Positions 1-4,710 of a stretch of DNA of 8,309 nucleotides are shown piece after piece (within the stretch, counting starts at the first letter, position 1; the number at the start of each line of letters is the position of its first letter). The position numbers were made by a program, and so were the translations under genes. Origin of the DNA: an uncultured Collinsella sp. (GTDB lineage Bacteria; Actinomycetota; Coriobacteriia; Coriobacteriales; Coriobacteriaceae); the NCBI GenBank assembly GCA_900752425.1, contig CAADVE010000113.1, forward strand, positions 1-8,309, written 5' to 3'. The notes beneath the pieces are model-generated. The model saw only the letters and a list, made by a program, of their open reading frames with translations. It ran no database searches and was not told where the DNA came from.

Positions 1-5
1 CGGCC

Positions 6-146
6 TCAAGAAGGAGTAACATCGGGGCTTGCAGCGACGGACCTCAGGACACTCTTACACCACGTCTGCGCGCGCCACCGAGTGGAACGTTGAATAGTTC
101 CTGAAATGATCAAAATTGCTGCTACTAAACAGGTAGCAGTACTCAT
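6..146 (-). CDS. Doubtful small ORF, 46 aa
   Basis: A minus-strand reading frame starts at ATG 144-146 (MSTATCLVAAILIISG...) and stops near base 6. It has a short hydrophobic run at about residues 6-16 and a basic, Trp-containing second half (RSTRWRAQTW). An AAAGGG sequence sits about 6 bases upstream as a possible ribosome binding site. A seven-codon frame in another register (MVKKGQI) has a GGGAG just upstream, and its TGA overlaps this ATG, which would allow translational coupling. Against it: the first codons overlap the 119-139 hairpin, no protein family is recognised, and the C-terminal half looks like translated noncoding DNA. I regard it as a possible small membrane protein at best. 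Confidence 0.15.
   Translation of the reverse strand: MSTATCLVAAILIISGTIQRSTRWRAQTWCKSVLRSVAASPDVTPS
119..139. repeat. Short hairpin, 7-bp stem
   Basis: CTGCTAC (119-125) and GTAGCAG (133-139) pair perfectly around the 7-base loop TAAACAG. No U-run follows on either strand, so it does not look like an intrinsic terminator. It falls in the gene-free 5' part of the window and could be a binding site or an RNA structure. Confidence 0.4.
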
Positions 147-171
147 ATTTGCCCTTTTTTGACCATAGCTC

Positions 172-193
172 CCTCGGAAACTCTTTCCCGAGG
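172..193. repeat. Compact hairpin, 9-bp stem with one bulge
   Basis: CCTCGG plus AAA (172-180) pairs with TTTCCCGAGG (184-193), leaving one unpaired C and a CTC loop. The stem is GC-rich at its base. A T-run (about 153-160, TTTTTT) lies 5' of the hairpin on the plus strand, so it reads as an A-run after the hairpin on the minus strand. Neither orientation gives a standard terminator. Function unknown. Confidence 0.35.
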
Positions 194-256
194 CATCAAA
201 CAGCCATAATCCAAAGGTCGCCTCAAACAATTAGCCGGTTAAGAGCGTCCATGGCT

Positions 257-330
257 ACCCAAAAGTTGTACGCCAGCATCCAAAGATGTCGAAAAATGTC
301 GACTTTGGATGCTGGTGTACATGTTTGGGT
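257..330. repeat. Long imperfect inverted repeat (palindromic element)
   Basis: The left arm (257-285) and right arm (303-330) pair over about 28 bases. The core GCCAGCATCCAAAG / CTTTGGATGCTGGT differs at one base, and the outer ACCCAAA / TTTGGGT segments are separated from it by a short mismatched or one-base-indel stretch. Inside, GTCGA (288-292) and TCGAC (299-303) can form a second short stem around AAAATG. The element lies 37 bases beyond the glutaredoxin stop codon, so it could end that minus-strand transcript, but no U-run follows the stem on either strand. It may instead be a dispersed palindromic repeat, a small non-autonomous element or a structured RNA. Confidence 0.6.
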
Positions 331-366
331 CGTATAGGTTGGGGCGAGCCGGTCGCAACGCGAGTG

Positions 367-612
367 CTAGAGCAGGTTCTTCTGTACCCATGCGATGATG
401 TCGCTCGATTCGTAGAGCGGCTTTCCGTCGATGAATAGGCAGGGAACCTGGCGTTTTCCGCCGACGGCGATGAGTGTCTGCTCGGCCTCGGTATCGGTCG
501 AGATATTACGCTCGGGAATGGTCACGCCGTTATCGGCCAAAAAGTGCTTGACCTTTATGCAATACGGGCAGCCGGTCATAACGTAGAGCACGAGCTCGTG
601 ATCAGTAGCCAT
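367..612 (-). CDS. Glutaredoxin family protein, 81 aa
   Basis: A small cytoplasmic thiol-disulfide oxidoreductase of the glutaredoxin / thioredoxin fold. The redox motif CPYC is at residues 15-18, directly after beta-1 (LVLYVMTG). The cis-proline segment is QVPC (P57), and the glutathione-side signature is seen as YESSDIIAWV (67-76). The length matches a single-domain glutaredoxin. I chose ATG 610-612 because GGAG lies 4 bases upstream. An in-frame TTG at 651 would add 13 residues but has no ribosome binding site. The gene starts 51 bases after the regulator stop codon at 664 on the same strand, with no terminator between them, so co-transcription is likely. It could reduce protein disulfides, low-molecular-weight mixed disulfides, or an enzyme such as ribonucleotide reductase; the sequence does not say which. 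Confidence 0.88.
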   Translation of the reverse strand: MATDHELVLYVMTGCPYCIKVKHFLADNGVTIPERNISTDTEAEQTLIAVGGKRQVPCLFIDGKPLYESSDIIAWVQKNLL

Positions 613-663
613 AGGTCTCCAATCGGTTGCGGTTTTGATTGAAATACCCAAAGCCGCCGCAGT

Positions 664-1491
664 CTATGCACGGGCCAGTGACGACTCGATGGCCTGTACC
701 AGAAACGCCGTGGCTCCGGTGCCGCAGGGCTTGTCGTAGTAGTCAACAAAGCGCTGGTCGGCAAGATAGCCGTGGGCGAGGCCCAGATATGCTTCGTTCT
801 GGGGTTCGCGTCCCCAGTTGAGACCAATCCAACGACGATGCATCGCGACAAGCTTGCGAGCCTCGCTTCCATCCGCATCGCCATCGCCCATGGCAATCGA
901 AAGCTGGCCCAGAACAGCGCGTTCAAGTTCCTTCATGTCGTTCCATGTCTCGGGGTCCATGTCCAGCAGCGCTTCGTTTGCTGCATCGATAGCCTTATCG
1001 CCATAGCGCGCCCGCGCTTCGGCGCCGTAGCGCTCCTCGTTTTCCTGTACGGTGTGCCAGCGCTCCAGTTGCGGCAGGACGGCGCCCATGAGCGAGACGG
1101 CTTCGTCGAGCGACATGCCGGTGTTTTGCGCCAGCCGCGGGGCACAATCTTCAATCATCGCCTCCATGGTGGTGCCGTAGGTGTACTTGCCGTGGTCGTA
1201 GCACCACTTGCAGTAATGGTCGGTCGTGGCGCCCGTGGCATCGGTGCCGCAGTCGTCGGGCGTGAGTATCATGCCGCAGCTCTGACAATAGTGCTCGGGC
1301 ATTTCGAGCAGATGAGACAGCGGCTCGCCGGTCACGGCGGCAATGAGTTTCATCATGTCGATGCCCGGTGTGACCTCGCCGCGTTCCCAACGGCTGATGG
1401 CCTGGCGTGTGACGAAGAGCTTGGCGGCGAGCTGCTCCTGGGTAAGGTGATGGGCGCGACGGATGGCAATGAGCTTTTCTGCAAAGGCCAT
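664..1491 (-). CDS. XRE-type regulator with zinc ribbon and TipAS-like domain, 275 aa
   Basis: A three-part protein. Residues 5-60 are an XRE/Cro helix-turn-helix (LTQEQLAAKLFVTRQAISRWE). Residues 66-105 form a putative zinc ribbon: C69xxC72 and C94xxC97, with an additional C81. Residues about 150-268 resemble the TipAS antibiotic-recognition domain: an ERYG start, DPETWNDMKELE, an MHRRWI helix, a GLAHGYLADQRF segment, YYDK, and an AFLVQAI C-terminus. In Streptomyces TipA that domain sits behind a MerR-type DNA-binding domain and captures thiopeptides; here it is joined to a different DNA-binding domain. The protein is probably a ligand- or metal-responsive transcription factor. The start is well supported by AAAGGAG 5 bases upstream (1497-1503). 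It probably controls itself and the glutaredoxin gene downstream. Ligand and targets are unknown. Confidence 0.85.
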   Translation of the reverse strand: MAFAEKLIAIRRAHHLTQEQLAAKLFVTRQAISRWERGEVTPGIDMMKLIAAVTGEPLSHLLEMPEHYCQSCGMILTPDDCGTDATGATTDHYCKWCYDHGKYTYGTTMEAMIEDCAPRLAQNTGMSLDEAVSLMGAVLPQLERWHTVQENEERYGAEARARYGDKAIDAANEALLDMDPETWNDMKELERAVLGQLSIAMGDGDADGSEARKLVAMHRRWIGLNWGREPQNEAYLGLAHGYLADQRFVDYYDKPCGTGATAFLVQAIESSLARA

Positions 1492-1521
1492 AGCGTCTCC
1501 TTTCTGCTGGTTGGCGGCTTA

Positions 1522-1550
1522 AGCATACGCGGCGGCTTGCTCCCCTCCAA
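1522..1550 (-). promoter_or_regulatory. Candidate promoter of the regulator gene
   Basis: Read on the minus strand, TTGGAG (1545-1550) and TATGCT (1522-1527) are separated by exactly 17 bases. The -10 box matches the sigma-70 consensus at 4 of 6 positions and the -35 box at 3 of 6. Transcription would start near 1515, giving a leader of about 24 bases that holds the AAAGGAG ribosome binding site. The spacing is ideal but the boxes are only moderate. Confidence 0.4.
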
Positions 1551-1565
1551 GCAACCGTTGGTTGC
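1551..1565. promoter_or_regulatory. Perfect 6-bp dyad, candidate operator
   Basis: GCAACC, GTT, GGTTGC is a perfect inverted repeat with a 3-base spacer. It abuts the upstream edge of the candidate -35 box of the regulator gene and lies in the divergent region shared with trmO. This is where a dimeric XRE-family protein could bind to autoregulate. That it is the operator of this regulator is inference. Confidence 0.35.
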
Positions 1566-1618
1566 ACGATGGGGGCCGCGACAAAGAATTGCGCGCAACG
1601 CCCCACGCCTCCATGCCG

Positions 1619-1624
1619 TACAAT
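1619..1624 (+). promoter_or_regulatory. Candidate -10 box for leaderless trmO mRNA
   Basis: TACAAT matches the sigma-70 -10 consensus at 5 of 6 positions and ends 7 bases before the ATG at 1632. Transcription would therefore start at or next to the start codon, giving a leaderless mRNA. This fits the lack of any Shine-Dalgarno sequence before the possible trmO starts. No good -35 box stands 16-18 bases upstream. Confidence 0.3.
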
Positions 1625-1631
1625 GACCGGC

Positions 1632-2369
1632 ATGAAACCTATTGCACACATACATACCGACCTGCCGCAGAAGTTCGGCATTCCGCGCAACAGCTTTTTG
1701 GCGCCCCATCTGCAGGGGCGCATCGTCTTTGAGCCGGAATTTGCCTCCAATGCAGCAGTTGAGGGCCTGGACTCCTTCTCTCACCTATGGCTGCTGTGGC
1801 GCTTCGAAAACGGAACGCCCGGCGGAACGGCTAAGGACATAGCCGCCGATGCCAAAACGCAGGACAGGTCCGGCACCAACGTCAAGTGGTCGAAAACCGT
1901 GCGTCCGCCGCGTCTGGGCGGAGCCGAACGTGTGGGAGTGTTTGCCACACGCAGTCCGTTTCGCCCTAACCCCATCGGGCTCACCTGCGTTAAGCTCGAC
2001 CGCGTGGAGCTTACCGACGATGGCCCCATCATCCATGTGCTGGGGGCCGACCTGCGCGACGGTACGCCCATCTACGACATCAAGCCCTACATTCCATTTG
2101 CCGACTGTCACCCGGATGCGACCGGCGGTTGGATTGAGGATGCTCCGTGGCAAGAGCTCGATGTTGAGTTCCCGCAAGCGCTTCAAGATATGGTCCCGCC
2201 CGCAAAGCTCCCCGGTCTGGTTGAGGTCCTTCGCCAAGACCCGCGCCGCGCGGGCAGCAAGCACGAGCCAAACCGCGTTTATCACTTGGCTTACGCCGGG
2301 CTCGACATATCGTTTGCGGTCGATGAAACCCAGCTAACCGTAGTCGCCGTCAACGACGCGCAAGACTAA
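1632..2369 (+). CDS. trmO: tRNA (N6-threonylcarbamoyladenosine(37)-N6)-methyltransferase TrmO, 245 aa
   Basis: Member of the TrmO / TsaA (UPF0066) family, which uses S-adenosylmethionine to methylate t6A37 of tRNA(Thr) to m6t6A37 and so tunes decoding of ACY codons. Visible signatures are the N-terminal beta-strand KPIAHIHT, LWLLWRFE, the strongly conserved FATRSPFRPNPIGL (104-117), DIKPYIP (149-155), and the C-terminal DPRRA (203-207), which precedes the YHLAYAG strand. The length agrees with bacterial TrmO (E. coli about 235 aa). The start is uncertain: ATG 1632 gives the usual family N-terminus, ATG 1623 adds three residues and ATG 1569 adds 21, and none has a clear ribosome binding site. 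The gene stands alone, divergent from the regulator and 112 bases before the C-S lyase. Confidence 0.92.
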   Translation: MKPIAHIHTDLPQKFGIPRNSFLAPHLQGRIVFEPEFASNAAVEGLDSFSHLWLLWRFENGTPGGTAKDIAADAKTQDRSGTNVKWSKTVRPPRLGGAERVGVFATRSPFRPNPIGLTCVKLDRVELTDDGPIIHVLGADLRDGTPIYDIKPYIPFADCHPDATGGWIEDAPWQELDVEFPQALQDMVPPAKLPGLVEVLRQDPRRAGSKHEPNRVYHLAYAGLDISFAVDETQLTVVAVNDAQD

Positions 2370-2411
2370 CCAGCCATTCGTCCGCACCCGTCAAATTAAG
2401 CGCCAAACCCC

Positions 2412-2441
2412 ATGCCAAAACTGCCCACGCTGGTGGACAAT
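2412..2441 (+). promoter_or_regulatory. Weak candidate promoter of the C-S lyase gene
   Basis: ATGCCA (2412-2417) and GACAAT (2436-2441) lie 18 bases apart, each matching the sigma-70 consensus at 4 of 6 positions. The predicted start near 2449 would leave a leader of about 33 bases containing the GGGAG ribosome binding site. No terminator is visible between trmO and this point, so read-through from trmO is also possible. Confidence 0.25.
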
Positions 2442-2481
2442 AACGCCTACCAAAACAATCCACTTCGCACGGGAGTTCAGC

Positions 2482-3696
2482 ATGAAATACGACTTTAGCT
2501 CGCTTATCGACCGCCACGGCATGGACTCCATCGCCGTTGACTCCTGGGGCGAGATCCCCGGTATGGCTCCGAACGCACCCGATGAGGGCTTCGACCGCAT
2601 TCCCATGTGGGTGGCAGATATGAATTTTGCCACGGTGCCCACGGTCCAGGAGTACATCATCAAGCGCGCTCAGCACCCCATGTTTGGCTACTTCAATCCG
2701 CGTCCCGAGTACTTCGACCGCATCATCGAATGGCAGAGCCGCCGCAATGGCGTCGAGGGCCTGGCACCTGAGCATATCGGCTACGAAAACGGCGTGCTGG
2801 GCGGTGTCGTGTCGACGCTGCGCGCGTATGTCCAGCCGGGCGATGCGGTGCTGGTCCACAGCCCTACCTACATCGGCTTTACCAAGTCCATCGAAGCCGC
2901 GGGCTATCGCATTGTCCACAGCCCGCTTAAGCTCGATGACCAAGGCGTGTGGCGCATGGACTTTGAGGACATGGAGTGCAAGCTCGCCCAAAACCGCATT
3001 CATGCCGCGGTGTTCTGCTCGCCGCACAATCCCTGCGGCCGCGTATGGGAGCGCGACGAAATCGAGCGCGCCATGGACATCTATCGCCAGCACGATTGCG
3101 TGGTGATCTCGGACGAGATTTGGTCCGATATCATCCTGCCGGGACACAAGCACATCCCGACGCAGTCGGTGAGCGAGGATGCTCGCATGCGCACGGTTGC
3201 CCTCTACGCGCCCAGCAAGACGTTCAACCTGGCGGGCCTGGTCGGCAGCTACCACATCATCTACAACGAGACGTTGCGCGACCGCGTGTGCGCCGTGTCC
3301 AACAAGACCCACTACAACGAGATGAACGTCCTCTCCATGCATGCGCTTATCGGTGCCTACCAGCCGCAGGGCGACGAGTGGGTGGACGAGCTTAACCAGG
3401 TGCTTGCCGGCAATATCGAGTATTTCTGCGATTACGTGGACGAGCATTTTGAGGGCGTGTCCTATTCGCGTCCGCAGGGCACGTACATGGTGTTTCTGGA
3501 CTGCACCGAGTGGTGCCGCGAGCATGGCCGCGATATTCAGTGGTTGCTCGACGAGGGGGCGCGCGTGGGCGTGGGGTATCAGGACGGCCGCCCGTTCCAC
3601 GGGCCCTGCCACATTCGCGTGAATCTGGCGCTGCCGCTTTCGCGCGTAAGGGAAGCGTGCGACCGCTTGGACCGCTACGTTTTTAATGCACGGTAA
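2482..3696 (+). CDS. MalY/PatB-family PLP-dependent C-S beta-lyase, 404 aa
   Basis: A fold-type I PLP enzyme of the aminotransferase class I/II superfamily. The MalY/PatB group cleaves the C-S bond of cystathionine or cysteine, releasing homocysteine or H2S plus pyruvate and ammonia. Visible elements are the family N-terminus (IPMWVADMNFATVP), MFGYFNPRPEYF, GVLGGVVSTLRAYVQPGD, SPHNPCGRVW with cofactor-contacting N183, DEIWSD with D211 for the pyridine nitrogen, the Schiff-base lysine K246 in APSKTFNLAG, and the carboxylate-binding R379 in HIRVNLALP. All catalytic residues are present and the length is normal. GGAG lies 6 bases before the ATG. In E. coli, MalY also represses MalT; nothing here suggests that role. 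Its neighbours are not clearly linked to sulfur metabolism, so its substrate is open. Confidence 0.9.
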   Translation: MKYDFSSLIDRHGMDSIAVDSWGEIPGMAPNAPDEGFDRIPMWVADMNFATVPTVQEYIIKRAQHPMFGYFNPRPEYFDRIIEWQSRRNGVEGLAPEHIGYENGVLGGVVSTLRAYVQPGDAVLVHSPTYIGFTKSIEAAGYRIVHSPLKLDDQGVWRMDFEDMECKLAQNRIHAAVFCSPHNPCGRVWERDEIERAMDIYRQHDCVVISDEIWSDIILPGHKHIPTQSVSEDARMRTVALYAPSKTFNLAGLVGSYHIIYNETLRDRVCAVSNKTHYNEMNVLSMHALIGAYQPQGDEWVDELNQVLAGNIEYFCDYVDEHFEGVSYSRPQGTYMVFLDCTEWCREHGRDIQWLLDEGARVGVGYQDGRPFHGPCHIRVNLALPLSRVREACDRLDRYVFNAR

Positions 3697-3706
3697 GTGA
3701 GCACTG

Positions 3707-3748
3707 CATGCGGGGCCTTCTGCCAAGCCGGCTGGAAGGTCCCGCATG
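3707..3748 (+). terminator. Strong hairpin after the C-S lyase gene
   Basis: CATGCGGGGCCTTC (3707-3720) and GAAGGTCCCGCATG (3735-3748) form a 14-bp stem with a single G-T wobble and a 14-base loop that itself contains the palindrome AGCCGGCT. It starts 10 bases past the stop codon. No U-run follows directly (GTAAAACG), so it is not a classic intrinsic terminator. It could act as a Rho-independent terminator of the U-poor kind, or as a 3'-end stabiliser. Confidence 0.5.
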
Positions 3749-3789
3749 GTAAAACGTCTGTAACCATTGGGCACTCATGTGGTTTTGTT

Positions 3790-3798
3790 TGCTATTAT
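3790..3798 (+). promoter_or_regulatory. Extended -10 promoter for the lipoprotein-kinase operon
   Basis: TGCTATTAT reads as an extended -10 element (TGn followed by TATTAT, 5 of 6 matches) in the AT-rich gap before the lipoprotein gene. The predicted start near 3805 gives a leader of about 36 bases. A weak TTGGGC (3767-3772) lies 20 bases before the hexamer, too far for a normal -35, which fits an extended -10 promoter. Confidence 0.45.
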
Positions 3799-3840
3799 TT
3801 TTTACCATTTCAGTCTGTAAACAGGATCGTCTGGAGCTCG

Positions 3841-4710
3841 ATGAAAAGACCCCGTCGCTCGGTTGCCATTTCGTTGTTTGTTGCGCTTGCGGTGGCGAGC
3901 GCCTTTGTCGTAGCGATAGCCGGCTGCTCCGAGTCGAATGGCAGGGCCTCGACGTCTGCATTAGAAGGTCTGGACGCCTCGCAGGTCAAGGACGACAATC
4001 TTAAGACGCTCAGCGTCGGCAGCGACCTCTATCCACCGTTTGTGTATACCGACGAGTACGGCGATATTGTTGGCCTGGATGTCGAGATATTGACCGAGGC
4101 GTTGGCCCGCATTGGTTACAAGCCAAAATACCAGCTGATCGACTGGGAAAAGAAGAAAGAACTGCTGGCGAGCGGCGAGCTCGATTGTGTCATGGGTAGC
4201 TTTAGCATGACGGGTCGCGAAAACGAGTATCGTTGGGCCGGCCCGTACCTTGCGAGCCGCCAGGTGGTCGCGGTCGATCCCCAGAGCGATATCTACACGC
4301 TTGCCGATCTTGAGGATAAGGTCGTGGCGGTCCAGTCCACCACCAAGCCCGAGGACATTTTGCTCAATCATACAAATGAAAACGTTCCGCAGATCAAGGA
4401 ACTCTACTGCTTTTCGGACCGTTCATGCCTGAACCCGGCGCTCGTCGAAGGCCTGGTCGACGCCATCGCCGCGCATGAGTCCTTGCTGCTCACCTACGAA
4501 AAAGACTATGGCGTAACGTATCGCATTTTGGATGAGCCGCTGCTAGAGGTTGGTTTGGGCACCGCTTTCGATATCAACGATATGCGCGGCATCGACGTCA
4601 AGCTCACTCATGCCTACCAAGAAATGCTTGCCGATGGCACCATGGAACGCCTGGTGTCAAAGTACTTCGATGACCCTTCGCCATTTTTGAATGTGGAGGG
4701 TCCGTCATGA
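3841..4710 (+). CDS. Solute-binding lipoprotein, SBP family 3, 289 aa
   Basis: Residues 1-28 are a lipoprotein signal: a basic start (MKRPRRS), a hydrophobic core (VAISLFVALAVASAFVVAI), and a lipobox ending AGC with lipidated C29. After a Ser/Thr-rich linker, residues 57-280 have the bacterial extracellular solute-binding fold of family 3 (amino-acid type): LSVGSDLYPPFVY, a GLDVEILTEALARIGY helix, DCVMGSFSMTGREN, and the C-terminal YQEMLADGTMERLVSKYF. GGAG (3833-3836) precedes the ATG by 4 bases; an upstream extension of the frame is not supported. No permease or ATPase genes are in the window. The stop overlaps the kinase start (ATGA). The protein is therefore better read as a ligand receptor for the kinase than as a transporter component, although an ABC role elsewhere is not excluded. 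Confidence 0.88.
   Translation: MKRPRRSVAISLFVALAVASAFVVAIAGCSESNGRASTSALEGLDASQVKDDNLKTLSVGSDLYPPFVYTDEYGDIVGLDVEILTEALARIGYKPKYQLIDWEKKKELLASGELDCVMGSFSMTGRENEYRWAGPYLASRQVVAVDPQSDIYTLADLEDKVVAVQSTTKPEDILLNHTNENVPQIKELYCFSDRSCLNPALVEGLVDAIAAHESLLLTYEKDYGVTYRILDEPLLEVGLGTAFDINDMRGIDVKLTHAYQEMLADGTMERLVSKYFDDPSPFLNVEGPS

Larger units (their letters stand above)
1..366. other. Gene-free stretch with several hairpins
   Basis: I find no convincing coding region here. The stretch contains three inverted repeats (119-139, 172-193 and 257-330), listed separately, and three copies of the octamer ATCCAAAG (209-216, 278-285, and inverted at 303-310). The first 19 bases can be read as the last codons of an upstream plus-strand gene (Gly-Leu-Lys-Lys-Glu-stop at 2-19), but five codons are too few to support that. 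No tRNA, rRNA or CRISPR-like spacing is seen. The base composition is less GC-rich than in the genes that follow, as expected for intergenic DNA. Confidence 0.6.

Noticed and set aside
1..19. Possible C-terminal end of an upstream plus-strand gene (GLKKE-stop)
   Set aside because: Only five codons are visible, so it cannot be told from chance.
84..101. GGAAC, 8 bases, GTTCC inverted repeat
   Set aside because: Five-base arms with a long spacer are expected by chance and nothing else supports a site.
367..651. Longer glutaredoxin start at TTG 651
   Set aside because: The added 13 residues precede the normal family N-terminus and have no ribosome binding site, while ATG 612 has GGAG upstream.
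772..1626. 284-residue open frame on the plus strand
   Set aside because: Antisense to the regulator with the HTH, zinc-ribbon and TipAS motifs; no ribosome binding site.
2350..3774. 474-residue open frame on the minus strand
   Set aside because: It lies opposite the C-S lyase gene, which has every catalytic motif and a ribosome binding site. The frame is a by-product of GC-rich codon bias and its protein is His/Val-rich with no known motif.
3697..3840. N-terminal extension of the lipoprotein frame to 3697
   Set aside because: It would run through the hairpin and the AT-rich promoter region, and would bury the lipoprotein signal peptide inside the protein.
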